Assembly (NCBI GenBank): GCA_024743435.1
Contig: JANSWO010000007.1
Location: 124,001 to 188,000 of the forward strand
DNA length: 64,000 bases
Origin: Pseudomonadaceae bacterium
GTDB taxonomy: Bacteria; Pseudomonadota; Gammaproteobacteria; Pseudomonadales; Azotimanducaceae
Reading direction: 5' to 3'
Notes under the pieces: model-generated
What the model was told of the DNA's origin: nothing
Seen by the model: the letters and a program-made list of their open reading frames with translations, nothing else
The model's database searches: none
Shown: piece after piece, positions 7,988-16,383 of the stretch
Position numbering within the stretch: the stretch's first letter is position 1
Layout: each line of letters begins with the position of its first letter
Program-made: the position numbers and the translations under genes

Positions 7988-8917
7988 ATGAAACTCGATA
8001 CGTCGCGAATTGATTCGGAGCTGGCGCCGCTCGTCAGCATTTTGCCCGAGGGTCTGAAACTCATTACCCGTGAGACTTTGCAGAGCATTCGGGATGGTGA
8101 GATTGCCGCAGCGCCGGAGAAGAAACCCACGGATGTTGTCATCGAAGAGCGTCACATTCCGGGCGTCGATGGTGATGTGCGCGTTCTGATCCACACACCG
8201 CCGGCTGATGGTTTGCGTCCGGCGGTGCTGTGGATTCATGGTGGTGGCTACATCATGGGCAGCGCCGAGGATGACCGAGCACGGCTAATTGCTGAAGAGA
8301 CCGGCGCAGTGGTGGTGTCCGTTGATTACCGGCTCGCGCCGGAGCACCCGTTTCCGGCGGGGCCGGAAGACTGCTACTCGAGCCTTAAGTGGCTGTTCGC
8401 GAATGCACAATCGCTCGGTATAGACAGCGCTCGTGTGGCCATTGGCGGTGCGAGTGCTGGTGCGGGTATGGCTGCAGGGGTTGTCCTCATGAATCGGGAT
8501 CGCGACAACCTGCCGCTCGCATTCCAGCTATTGCTGTACCCGATGATCGATAACCTGCACGCCACCGCGAGTGGCGAGATCGAAGACCATCCGGTGTGGA
8601 GCCGGCCAACCTCCTTCAATGCCTGGGAGATGTACCTCGATGGCACGCCAGGCCTTGATGCGTCGCCTTACGCGGCGGCAGCGAGGGCTACGAACCTTGC
8701 TGGGCTACCGCCTGCCTACATCTGCGTTGGCAGTGAGGATCTGTTTCGTGACGAGGACATCGACTATGCGCGCCGTTTGTCCGAGGCGAACGTGGCAACC
8801 GAGCTCGCGGTGCTGCCGGGGATGATTCACGGCGGCGATATCTTTGCGCCGCACGCGAAGATCAGTGTGCGTTTGCGGCGCGGATTCCTGGCGGCGCTGG
8901 CGGACGCCCTGGCGTGA
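7988..8917 (+). CDS. Alpha/beta hydrolase, hormone-sensitive-lipase family
   Basis: A 309-residue esterase of family IV. It has the oxyanion-hole motif HGGGY, the nucleophile in GGASAGAGMA (G-x-S-A-G), the acid in EDLFRDEDIDYA, and the catalytic His in PGMIHGG near the C-terminus. AGGAGGGG lies just before the ATG. No signal peptide is present, so it acts in the cytoplasm. It could hydrolyse the lactone or ester made by the BVMO at 3555, an inference from neighbourhood only. Confidence 0.88.
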   Translation: MKLDTSRIDSELAPLVSILPEGLKLITRETLQSIRDGEIAAAPEKKPTDVVIEERHIPGVDGDVRVLIHTPPADGLRPAVLWIHGGGYIMGSAEDDRARLIAEETGAVVVSVDYRLAPEHPFPAGPEDCYSSLKWLFANAQSLGIDSARVAIGGASAGAGMAAGVVLMNRDRDNLPLAFQLLLYPMIDNLHATASGEIEDHPVWSRPTSFNAWEMYLDGTPGLDASPYAAAARATNLAGLPPAYICVGSEDLFRDEDIDYARRLSEANVATELAVLPGMIHGGDIFAPHAKISVRLRRGFLAALADALA

Positions 8918-9023
8918 GCTGGCGGTACGAGACGCTAGAGTTTCTGATAAGTTAATTCATGCGGCTTAGCCGGTGTACCCGGCAGGCCCGTTTTGCGCTG
9001 AAAGACCAACCTGGGAGAGGCAT

Positions 9024-10688
9024 ATGAGTTTTGATCTGGTGATTCGTGGCGGCAAGGTTGTTGATGGTACGGGTGCTGCGCCCCGCCTGGCGGACGTCGC
9101 CATCAATGGCGATCAAATCGTTGCGATTGGTGATGTGGCTGAACCGGGCAAGCGGGAGATAGATGCCGAAGGCAAGATTGTCACGCCTGGATTCGTGGAT
9201 CTGCACACTCATCTGGATGCCCAGATTGGTTGGGACCCGATGCTCACTCCCATCAGCTACCACGGTGTGACCTCTGCGCTACTGGGTAACTGCGGCGTCA
9301 CCTTCGCGCCCTGCAAACCTGACGATCGAGAATTGCTCGCCGGGATGATGGAGACGGTTGAGGACATCCCGAAGGATGCGATCATGGGCGGCCTGCCCTG
9401 GGATTGGGAATCCCATGGTGAGTATCTGCAATCCATCGCGCGGCTTAACCCATCCATTAATGTTGGTGGGCTGATTGGTCACTGCGCGCTTCGCTATTAC
9501 GTGATGGGCGAGCGCGGCGTAGCTGAGCAGGCAACGGATGAAGAGAAGCAGCGAATGGCCGAGATCGCGGGCCAGGCGGTCCGGGACGGCGCGATCGGCT
9601 TCTCCACCTCTCGGTTCCTTGGCCACTTTCTGCCTGACGGACGGCACGTGCCCGGCACCCACGCCGACCACGATGAGCTGATCCAGATTGCCGCCGCCGT
9701 CGGTAAAGCCGGTGGGCTCATGCAGAACGTGCTTAATCTGGGCGGTGACCTCGAAGGCGAGCTGCAGCTTCTACGAGAACAGGCCGAAGCCTCCGGCGGC
9801 ACGGTGCTGTTCAGCCTGACGGCCGGCCCGAACGATAGCTTTGGCGACAAGATCACAGCGGCAGTCGAGGCGATGCGCGCGGATGGGCTCGATGTGAACT
9901 CGGTGTGCATCCCGCGCGGTTCCGGTCTCGTGAGTGGCCTGTCGTCGCTGCCGCTGTGGCGCGGCGCGAACTGGAAGGCGCTGATGAATGCGCCTTTCGA
10001 AGAGCGGCTCGCGATGGTACGAGACGCCGATACGGTGGCTGCACTTGTGGCCGAAGCCCAGGAAAAGCCGTCTCGAATGAAGCTCGCCGATACTTACTAT
10101 CTCGGCGCGTCGGACGTACCGAATTACAACGCCGGCAGCGAGTCATCCCTGGAAGCTTTGGCGGCGGAAGCCGGCGAACATCCCGCTCAGACATGGCTGC
10201 GAATGGCTTTAGAAACAGACGGTAAGGCGCTGTTTGTCATCAAGTTGTTCAATAAGAATCCTTCGTCGCTCGCTAAGCTGATCAGCACAGACTTCTGTCT
10301 GCCTGGCCTCGGCGATGCCGGTGCTCACGTCGGCCAGATCATGGATTCCGGCTGGGGCACTTACGTGTTGTCGCATTGGGTTCGCGACGCGGGCTTGTAC
10401 AGCCTGGAGGAGGGCGTGCGCCGTATTACCTCAGCGCCTGCTCGCATCATGGGCTTGCGCGATCGCGGTGTTCTCGCCGTCGGCCAGCGCGCAGACTTGA
10501 ACGTGATTGACCTCGATCAGCTCACCGAGCTTATGCCGTCGATGGCTTACGACTTCCCCGGTGGCGCAGCGCGCTTCGTGCAGCGCGCCCGAGGGTATGT
10601 CGCGACCGTGTGTAACGGCCAGGTGGTCCTGGAAGCTGATGAGTTGACCGGTTCCCGCGCTGGCGAACTGGTGTCGGCCGCTGCATAG
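9024..10688 (+). CDS. D-aminoacylase/amidohydrolase family protein
   Basis: A 554-residue amidohydrolase of the N-acyl-D-amino-acid deacylase group. It starts SFDLVIRGGKVVDGTGA, with the metal-binding HTHLDAQ about residue 60. The C-terminal half has DAGAHVGQIMDSGWGTYVLS, RITSAPARIMGLRDRG and VGQRADLNVID, all family hallmarks. The ATG at 9024 has GGGAGAGG upstream. The frame runs further upstream but without coding signature. The family includes enzymes acting on acylated amino acids and other cyclic amides, so the substrate stays open. Confidence 0.85.
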   Translation: MSFDLVIRGGKVVDGTGAAPRLADVAINGDQIVAIGDVAEPGKREIDAEGKIVTPGFVDLHTHLDAQIGWDPMLTPISYHGVTSALLGNCGVTFAPCKPDDRELLAGMMETVEDIPKDAIMGGLPWDWESHGEYLQSIARLNPSINVGGLIGHCALRYYVMGERGVAEQATDEEKQRMAEIAGQAVRDGAIGFSTSRFLGHFLPDGRHVPGTHADHDELIQIAAAVGKAGGLMQNVLNLGGDLEGELQLLREQAEASGGTVLFSLTAGPNDSFGDKITAAVEAMRADGLDVNSVCIPRGSGLVSGLSSLPLWRGANWKALMNAPFEERLAMVRDADTVAALVAEAQEKPSRMKLADTYYLGASDVPNYNAGSESSLEALAAEAGEHPAQTWLRMALETDGKALFVIKLFNKNPSSLAKLISTDFCLPGLGDAGAHVGQIMDSGWGTYVLSHWVRDAGLYSLEEGVRRITSAPARIMGLRDRGVLAVGQRADLNVIDLDQLTELMPSMAYDFPGGAARFVQRARGYVATVCNGQVVLEADELTGSRAGELVSAAA

Positions 10689-10696
10689 CGTTGCCT

Positions 10697-10735
10697 CCGA
10701 CCAGCTTGCTGCGAGGTTCGTAGCAAGCTAGTCGG
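10697..10735. terminator. Bidirectional hairpin between amidohydrolase and lrp genes
   Basis: Arms of 14 bp with one mismatch (CCGACCAGCTTGCT / AGCAAGCTAGTCGG) enclose an 11-base loop. The hairpin follows the amidohydrolase stop and overlaps the lrp-type stop. No T-run follows on either side, so its terminator role is inferred from position. Confidence 0.4.
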
Positions 10736-11186
10736 GTATCGGTAGCACGCGCGAGTCCTTGATTTGCTTCAAGCTGAAACTCGATTCCACGTGTAACACG
10801 CCGGGAAACTTGAGAATTTTCTCCATACATAGCATGGAGAAATCGTCGATGGATGCGGCGACCACCTTCATCAGATAGTCGTGGGAACCTGAAGTCGCGA
10901 AGCACTCCACTATGCTTGGCTCCGCCCGTACGGCCTCTCTGAATCTCTCCGTTGCCCTGTCTGGCTGTTTCTCCATTGTGACCTGCACAAACGCGGTCAC
11001 ATCCAGCCCGAGCGCTCGCTGGCTGACCACTGCCTGGTAACCCTCGATCACACCGCTTGCTTCCAGCTGCTTCACGCGTCGGTAGGTGGGTGACTCTGAC
11101 AAGCCGATTTTGTCCGCGAGCTCGACGTTGGCCAGGCGGCCATCGCGCTGCAGAATGTCGAGGATTTTCCTCTCAGTCGCATCCAT
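10728..11186 (-). CDS. Lrp/AsnC-family transcriptional regulator
   Basis: A 152-residue regulator. The N-terminal HTH is DATERKILDILQRDGRLANV, then LADKIGLSESPTYRRVKQLE. It is followed by the RAM/AsnC effector domain (VDVTAFVQVTMEK-like strand, then FATSGSHDYLMKVVAAS). It is divergent from hppD with a 133-base gap. This is the common place for the Lrp-type activator of tyrosine catabolism, which binds tyrosine or a derivative, so it probably controls the block at 11320-15012. The ATG at 11186 was chosen because the HTH begins right after it. Alternative upstream starts add 15 residues. Confidence 0.88.
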   Translation of the reverse strand: MDATERKILDILQRDGRLANVELADKIGLSESPTYRRVKQLEASGVIEGYQAVVSQRALGLDVTAFVQVTMEKQPDRATERFREAVRAEPSIVECFATSGSHDYLMKVVAASIDDFSMLCMEKILKFPGVLHVESSFSLKQIKDSRVLPIPD

Positions 11187-11319
11187 ATGAATAGAACCTT
11201 CGATTGATGGTGGTATTTTAGAGGAAAACACCTTTATCTGGGTTGGTTGGTTGGCATTTAGGCCAATTCCCCCACCGGAAGGCCGCTAATCTGATGCCTT
11301 CGCCAACGGAGGACATCCC

Positions 11320-12435
11320 ATGACCGAAGCCAACCCGGTTTATGACAACCCAATGGGGCTCGACGGTTTTGAGTTCGTCGAGTTTTCCGCGCCTGAGCGC
11401 GGCATGCTGGAGCCCACGTTCGAGCTACTGGGTTTCACCCTCGTTGCCCGGCACCGCTCCAAAGACACGGATCTTTGGCGCCAGGGTGACATCAACTTCA
11501 TCGTCAACTACGAACCCAGAAGCCCGGCGATGTATCACGCGGAAGAGCATGGCCCGAGTGTCTGCGGGCTCGCCTTCCGGGTAGAAGACTCTCACCTGGC
11601 ATACCAGCGAGCGCTGGATCTCGGCGCCCAGCCTGTCGATATCTCAGTTGGTCCGATGGAGCTTCGCCTGCCGGCCATCCGCGGGATCGGCGGCGCACCG
11701 CTGTATCTGATCGATCGATATCTGCCGGGAAGTTCGATCTACGATATCGACTTCGTCTATCTCGAGGGCGTGGAACATTATCCTGCAGGGCTTGGACTTG
11801 AGGTGATCGACCATCTCACGCACAACGTCTACCGCGGTCGCATGAGTCACTGGGCAAACTTTTACGAGCGGCTGTTCAACTTCCGCGAGATTCGTCATTT
11901 TGATATCCGCGGCCAGCACACGGGTCTGACCTCCCGGGCGATGACCGCGCCCGACAACAAGATCCGGATTCCGCTGAATGAAGAAGCGGGCAGCAACGGC
12001 CAGATCGAAGAGTTTCTGCTGGAGTACAACGGCGAGGGAGTTCAGCACATCGCATTTTCGTGTGCCGACTTGCCAGCTGTTTGGGATCGCCTGCAGGCAA
12101 GCGGCGTACCGTTCTTGACGCCGCCCCCGGACACCTACTACGACATGCTCGCGGACAGGTTGCCGGGCCACGGCGAGCCTGTCGCCGAGCTGCAACGGCG
12201 CGGTATCTTGCTTGACGGCACAACGGAGTCAGGCAAGCCGGAGCTGCTGCTGCAGATCTTTTCTGAGACGGTCGTTGGCCCGATCTTCTTCGAGTTCATC
12301 CAGCGCAAGGGTGACGAGGGCTTTGGCGAAGGCAACTTCCAGGCCCTGTTCGAATCCATGGAGCGAGATCAGATGCGGCGCGGCACGATTACCGAGACCG
12401 TCGAAGGAACAGCGGACACGGCGGCGAGCGCATGA
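11320..12435 (+). CDS. hppD: 4-hydroxyphenylpyruvate dioxygenase
   Basis: A 371-residue Fe(II) dioxygenase converting 4-hydroxyphenylpyruvate to homogentisate. The C-terminal catalytic half has the three iron ligands in [16 protein letters not shown] and FFEFIQRKG. Between them are [16 protein letters not shown] and DTYYDML. The C-terminal gating helix [15 protein letters not shown] is complete. The N-terminal VOC half is degenerate, as usual for the family. GGAGG lies upstream of the ATG. It is the first gene of the tyrosine block and overlaps the next gene by four bases (ATGA). Confidence 0.95.
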   Translation: MTEANPVYDNPMGLDGFEFVEFSAPERGMLEPTFELLGFTLVARHRSKDTDLWRQGDINFIVNYEPRSPAMYHAEEHGPSVCGLAFRVEDSHLAYQRALDLGAQPVDISVGPMELRLPAIRGIGGAPLYLIDRYLPGSSIYDIDFVYLEGVEHYPAGLGLEVIDHLTHNVYRGRMSHWANFYERLFNFREIRHFDIRGQHTGLTSRAMTAPDNKIRIPLNEEAGSNGQIEEFLLEYNGEGVQHIAFSCADLPAVWDRLQASGVPFLTPPPDTYYDMLADRLPGHGEPVAELQRRGILLDGTTESGKPELLLQIFSETVVGPIFFEFIQRKGDEGFGEGNFQALFESMERDQMRRGTITETVEGTADTAASA

Positions 12436-12977
12436 GTGCGATCCAGCGAATTCACCACGTTGCCTATCGGTGCCGAGATGCGCGTGAGACCGTTGAGTTC
12501 TATCAGCAGCATCTGGGCATGGACTTTCAACTCGCGATTGCGGAAAACGAAGTGCCGTCGACCGGCGCGCCAGACCCGTACATGCACGTTTTTCTCGATG
12601 CAGGTAACGGCAATGTGCTGGCGTTCTTCGAATTGCCCGCGTCACCTGAGATGGATCGAGACCACAATACGCCGGAATGGGTTCAGCACATCGCCTTTGA
12701 GGTAGAGAGCCGCGATGCACTCTTCACTAAGCGCGCGGAGCTGCAAGATGCCGGCATTGAGGTGCTCGGACCGACTGATCACGGAATATTTGACTCGATC
12801 TATTTCTTTGATCCGAATGGCCACCGCATTGAATTGGCAGCAAATAAAGGCACGCCGGAGGATATGGAGCGTCTGAGAGACGTAGCTCAGGACATGCTCG
12901 ATGAGTGGTCTGCGACCAAGAAGGCGCCTCGGCATGCGGCCTGGCTGCACGAACGCATTGCGCAGTCAGCTTCATGA
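12432..12977 (+). CDS. VOC-family (glyoxalase/extradiol-type) protein
   Basis: A 181-residue two-module VOC protein. Likely metal ligands are His in RIHHVAYR (about residue 8), His in WVQHIAFEV (about 87) and Glu in HRIELAA (about 136). It overlaps hppD and the next gene by ATGA junctions, so the three are tightly coupled. The place between hppD and the fumarylacetoacetase-type gene normally belongs to homogentisate 1,2-dioxygenase, a cupin absent here. Ring cleavage by this VOC protein is possible but is an inference. An isomerase or lyase role is equally open. Confidence 0.8.
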   Translation: MSAIQRIHHVAYRCRDARETVEFYQQHLGMDFQLAIAENEVPSTGAPDPYMHVFLDAGNGNVLAFFELPASPEMDRDHNTPEWVQHIAFEVESRDALFTKRAELQDAGIEVLGPTDHGIFDSIYFFDPNGHRIELAANKGTPEDMERLRDVAQDMLDEWSATKKAPRHAAWLHERIAQSAS

Positions 12978-13993
12978 AGCTGGCAACCTACAGAAGCGAT
13001 AGCAACGCCCGCGACGGCGAACTGATGGTCGTGGCGAGAGACCTCTCAACGTGTGTATCTGCGCAGTCAATTGCGCCCACGCTGCAAGCCGCGCTCGACG
13101 ACTGGAGTGCATTGAGTGACCGACTATCAGGGCTTTACCAGCAACTGAATTCAGGGTCGGCGGCCAATGTTCAGCCGTTCGACAGCAGACGCTGCCTTGC
13201 ACCTCTGCCACGTGCGTTTCAGTGGGCCGATGGCAGTGCCTACGTCAATCACGTCGAGTTGGTTCGACGGGCGCGCGGCGCCCAGATGCCGGATTCATTC
13301 TGGAGCGAGCCGCTCATGTATCAGGGTGGTAGCGACGATTTCATCGGCGCGGTGCAGGACGTGCCACTGCCCAGTGACGAGTGGGGTGTCGACTTCGAAG
13401 GCGAGGTTGCCGTCATTACCGATGATGTGCCGATGGGCGCTAGCGCCGAAACCGCGGCGAGCCGAATACGGCTGGTGACCCTGGTGAATGACGTGTCGTT
13501 GCGCGGCTTGATCCCGGGCGAGCTTGAGAAAGGCTTCGGCTTCTTCCAGAGCAAACCGGCGAGCGCTTTCGCACCTGTCGCCGTAACGCCGGATGAGCTT
13601 GGCACGCACTGGCGTGATTCGCGCGTGCATCTGCCATTGCGTACGCACTACAACGGTGAGCTGTTCGGTTACCCCGATGCGGGCGACGATATGACCTTCA
13701 GTTTTGCCCAGCTGATCGCTCATGCAGCTCGCACGCGCAATCTTGGCGCGGGGGCGGTGATCGGCTCCGGCACCGTATCCAGCAAACAGGGCACTGACTA
13801 CGGCACCTCTGTTGGCGAGGGTGGCAGGGGTTACTCGTGTATCGCTGAGCTCCGCATGATCGAGACCATTCGCGATGGCCAGCCAACGACGCCGTTCATG
13901 CGCTTTGGTGACCGGGTCCGTATGGAGATGCTCGATGCTGACGGAGCGAGTATCTTCGGGGCTATTGATCAGCAGATGGTCGCTGCAGGCTAG
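12974..13993 (+). CDS. fahA: Fumarylacetoacetate hydrolase family protein
   Basis: A 339-residue FAA-hydrolase protein, expected to split fumarylacetoacetate (or a related diketo acid) at the end of the tyrosine route. Key stretches are LMYQGGSDDFIGA, DFEGEVAVITDDVP (metal Asp/Glu), LVNDVSLRGL, FFQSKPASAFAPVAVTP and GSGTVSSKQG. This is the bacterial form with its own N-terminal region, and the length is normal. The ATG at 12974 overlaps the previous stop as ATGA. The upstream frame to 12905 lies inside the VOC gene and is not coding. Hydrolysis of another acylpyruvate is the main alternative. Confidence 0.88.
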   Translation: MKLATYRSDSNARDGELMVVARDLSTCVSAQSIAPTLQAALDDWSALSDRLSGLYQQLNSGSAANVQPFDSRRCLAPLPRAFQWADGSAYVNHVELVRRARGAQMPDSFWSEPLMYQGGSDDFIGAVQDVPLPSDEWGVDFEGEVAVITDDVPMGASAETAASRIRLVTLVNDVSLRGLIPGELEKGFGFFQSKPASAFAPVAVTPDELGTHWRDSRVHLPLRTHYNGELFGYPDAGDDMTFSFAQLIAHAARTRNLGAGAVIGSGTVSSKQGTDYGTSVGEGGRGYSCIAELRMIETIRDGQPTTPFMRFGDRVRMEMLDADGASIFGAIDQQMVAAG

Positions 13994-13998
13994 CCTCT

Positions 13999-14619
13999 TT
14001 GAAACTCTATGACTTTGCGCCGTCCAGTGCGGCCTATCGGGTACGCATCGCCCTTAACCTGAAAGGCCTGTCGGCTGATCGCGTGGACGTCAATCTGACG
14101 GACAGTGAGCACCTCACAGACGCCTATCGAGCGGTGAACGCGCAAAGCCTGGTGCCGTCGCTTGAGCACGAAGGCGCGGTGTTGACCCAATCGCTCGCGA
14201 TTCTTGAGTATCTCGATGAGCGATTTCCCCAGCGTCCGTTGTTACCGCAGGATCTTGTCCAGCGTGCGCAGCAGCGAGCGCTTGCCTACTCGGTAGCGTG
14301 TGAGATCCACCCAATTCAAAACCTACGCATCCGTCGATACCTGGCGAGCGAGATGGGCCAGGACGAGGCAGCGACGAACCAGTGGGTGCGGCATTGGATT
14401 GATCTCGGTCTTCAGGCTATCGAAACGCAGGCTCCACAAGCGGGTTTTCTCGGAGGAACGCAGCCGATGTTTGCCGATCTCGTGGTGGTGCCTCAGGTGT
14501 TCAATGCCGTGCGCTTTGGTGCTGACGTAGATAGCATCCCGCGGCTCATGGGTATCTATGAACGTTGCAATGCGCTCGCTGCATTCGCGGATGCACACCC
14601 GAGCGCTCCAGCGAGTTGA
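13999..14619 (+). CDS. maiA: Maleylacetoacetate isomerase (zeta-class GST)
   Basis: A 206-residue zeta-class glutathione transferase converting maleylacetoacetate to fumarylacetoacetate. SSAAYRVRIALNLKG (residues 9-23) is the zeta signature with Ala replacing the usual Cys. It is followed by NAQSLVPSLE and LTQSLAILEYLDE (GSH site) and the C-terminal helical domain with CEIHPIQNLR. The start is TTG, five bases after the previous stop, so coupled translation is likely. Its presence strengthens the reading of this block as the homogentisate route. Confidence 0.9.
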   Translation: MKLYDFAPSSAAYRVRIALNLKGLSADRVDVNLTDSEHLTDAYRAVNAQSLVPSLEHEGAVLTQSLAILEYLDERFPQRPLLPQDLVQRAQQRALAYSVACEIHPIQNLRIRRYLASEMGQDEAATNQWVRHWIDLGLQAIETQAPQAGFLGGTQPMFADLVVVPQVFNAVRFGADVDSIPRLMGIYERCNALAAFADAHPSAPAS

Positions 14620-14652
14620 CCTGCCTCACTGGATGACCAGGAGTATTCAAGT

Positions 14653-15012
14653 GTGATCAAACTCATTGGCTTGATGACCCGCCGCCCCGGTATGAGCCAC
14701 GAAGCGTTTCGTGAGTACTACGAAACCCGACATCGGCTGATTGGCGAGAAGTATCTGGCGGGTGGGGCCTGTCGCTACATGCGTCGTTACCTGTCCTCGA
14801 CCGATCCTTTGAGCGACGTGCTGTACGACTGCATTCTCGAAGTCTGGTACCCCGATGAGACCGCCATGCAGAACACGTCAGCCCGATTGGCGTTGCCAGC
14901 TATCGCCGCTGAGATCGCCGCGGATGAAGAGCAGCTATTCGACCGCGGCAAGCTGCTGTTTTACCTCGCGAATGATGTGGTGTCAGAGCTGCCGCCAATT
15001 GAGCGCAGCTAA
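14653..15012 (+). CDS. EthD-domain small protein
   Basis: A 119-residue EthD/dimeric alpha-beta barrel protein. IKLIGLMTRRPGMSHEAFRE, then YYETRHRLIGEKY and YMRRYLSS, is the standard N-terminal pattern of the domain. EthD proteins accompany oxidative catabolic genes, with roles not well defined. The start is GTG with AGGAG eight bases upstream, 33 bases after maiA, so it probably belongs to the same transcript. The stop overlaps the convergent rsgA stop by four bases. Confidence 0.8.
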   Translation: MIKLIGLMTRRPGMSHEAFREYYETRHRLIGEKYLAGGACRYMRRYLSSTDPLSDVLYDCILEVWYPDETAMQNTSARLALPAIAAEIAADEEQLFDRGKLLFYLANDVVSELPPIERS

Positions 15013-16079
15013 GGCTTGGGCTGGCGCTTGCTGTCGCCTCCCAACAGTTGTGCTTTCACATGCGCGGCTGTGCGAACTTTCTTCGCGAAGTCTCGATAGT
15101 GCTGACGCTTCTGCGCAATCGTTGCGCTGTTGAACGTTTCTTCGCGTTTCAACTTCTCGAAGTTGCGTAGTCGCCGCTCGTCCAGTTCGCCGCTGTCGAT
15201 CGCTGCGCGAACTGCGCACCCTGGTTCACTCGCATGTTCGCAGTTTGAGAATCGGCAGCGCTCGGAGAGCGAATCGATATCCTGGAATAAGCTGCTGATG
15301 CCTTCAGCCTGACCAACCATACCCACCTCTCGCAGGCCCGGAACGTCCAGCAGCAACAGGCCACTGTCCAGCCGGTGTAGCGAGCGATGGGTGGTTGTGT
15401 GCTTGCCGTGTGCATCGGCTTCGCGAATGTCGCCGGTTGCTTGACGCTCGCTTCCGGCAAGCGTGTTGAGTAGCGTCGACTTTCCCACACCGGAAGAGCC
15501 CAGTAGTGCGATAGTGCTACGCGGCGTGCACCAGGGCGCGAGCCCGGTCAGACTCTGTGCATCCAGTGCATTGACCGCAACCACCTCGGTGTACCCGCTG
15601 ACGCGGCGGGCCTGTTCAACAAAGGCCTCGGGATCGTCAGCCAGATCTGTCTTGGTGAGCACTACGACGGCGGTCGCACCGCTATTGCTCGCGAGCGCCA
15701 GGTAGCGCTCCAGTCGAGATGCGTTGAACTCGTCGTTGCAGGAAGTGATGATGAAAAGCGTATCGACGTTTGCCGCAATTAACTGCTGCTCCTGCCCGCC
15801 TGCGGCGAGTCTTGATAACTCACTTGAACGCTCCAGCAGGCGAATGATGCGCTCGCCGGCGTCATCGATAAGTAACCAGTCGCCCACCGTCGGGCGCTCA
15901 ATCGCATCGAGTTGAAACCAGCGGCCGCCCAGGCGCAGTCGATGCGACGTTTCGCCAGTGGTTGCGATGATCGCATCGCGCTGTACTTCAGTGACGCGTG
16001 CCGGTTGGCAGGTATCCAGTTCACTCAGTTCGAGTTGGTTGGCGAAGAAAGGTTTCCATCCAAAATCATACAGTGTCAT
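15009..16079 (-). CDS. rsgA: Ribosome small-subunit-dependent GTPase A
   Basis: A 356-residue circularly permuted GTPase that matures the 30S subunit. An N-terminal OB fold is followed by G4 TKTD (142-145), then G1 GSSGVGKS (194-201), then G3 DVPG (about 249), in the permuted order that marks RsgA. The C-terminal zinc knuckle is CRFSNCEHASEPGC, preceded by another Cys-containing segment. The length is normal. It has no functional link to the catabolic genes. A small ORF and a hairpin lie in its leader region (16100-16240). Confidence 0.93.
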   Translation of the reverse strand: MTLYDFGWKPFFANQLELSELDTCQPARVTEVQRDAIIATTGETSHRLRLGGRWFQLDAIERPTVGDWLLIDDAGERIIRLLERSSELSRLAAGGQEQQLIAANVDTLFIITSCNDEFNASRLERYLALASNSGATAVVVLTKTDLADDPEAFVEQARRVSGYTEVVAVNALDAQSLTGLAPWCTPRSTIALLGSSGVGKSTLLNTLAGSERQATGDIREADAHGKHTTTHRSLHRLDSGLLLLDVPGLREVGMVGQAEGISSLFQDIDSLSERCRFSNCEHASEPGCAVRAAIDSGELDERRLRNFEKLKREETFNSATIAQKRQHYRDFAKKVRTAAHVKAQLLGGDSKRQPKP

Positions 16080-16099
16080 TTCGAGTCCCTAATCACACG

Positions 16100-16115
16100 G
16101 GCGCAGTTGCGCGCC
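16100..16115 (-). other. GC-rich hairpin in the rsgA leader
   Basis: GGCGC / GCGCC arms with a six-base loop lie 20 bases upstream of the rsgA ATG and close to its weak ribosome site. It could modulate rsgA translation. No U-tract follows. Confidence 0.3.
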
Positions 16116-16174
16116 TGAAGAAAGAATCAGGGCCGTCTCGACAAGAAAATTGGGTTTGGAGCGGGGTGCGTTAG

Positions 16175-16240
16175 CTAGAAGGTGACGCGCGCGCGCATCC
16201 GGCCGAGGCGGCCAGTGGTTTGAGTGTTGTTAACAGTCAT
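16175..16240 (-). CDS. 21-residue small ORF with strong Shine-Dalgarno
   Basis: An ATG at 16240 is preceded by GAGGAGG at ideal spacing. The frame encodes 21 residues, beginning MTVNNTQTTG and ending RMRARVTF, then TAG. The start is neutral and polar and the end is basic with a C-terminal Phe. It resembles no peptide family I know. It sits between the amidohydrolase stop (16384) and rsgA (16079), same strand, so it could be a small protein or a leader peptide whose translation affects rsgA. The perfect ribosome site is the main evidence, and length alone would not support it. Confidence 0.5.
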   Translation of the reverse strand: MTVNNTQTTGRLGRMRARVTF

Positions 16241-16347
16241 AGTCTTGCCTCCTCGTTTTGTGGCCACCCACGTTCGCGATCATGAGCGGGGTTTGCTGAC
16301 TGCATAGCGCCAGCAGGTTTCTCAATCCTGCGCTCTAGCGCGCGGTT

Positions 16348-16369
16348 TCGCAACGTTCGTTTGTTGCGA
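16348..16369. other. Hairpin downstream of the amidohydrolase gene
   Basis: TCGCAAC / GTTGCGA arms enclose an eight-base loop, 15 bases beyond the amidohydrolase stop on the minus strand. No T-run follows. It is a possible weak terminator or processing site between that gene and the small ORF. Confidence 0.3.
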
Positions 16370-16383
16370 GCGATAGTTGCGAG

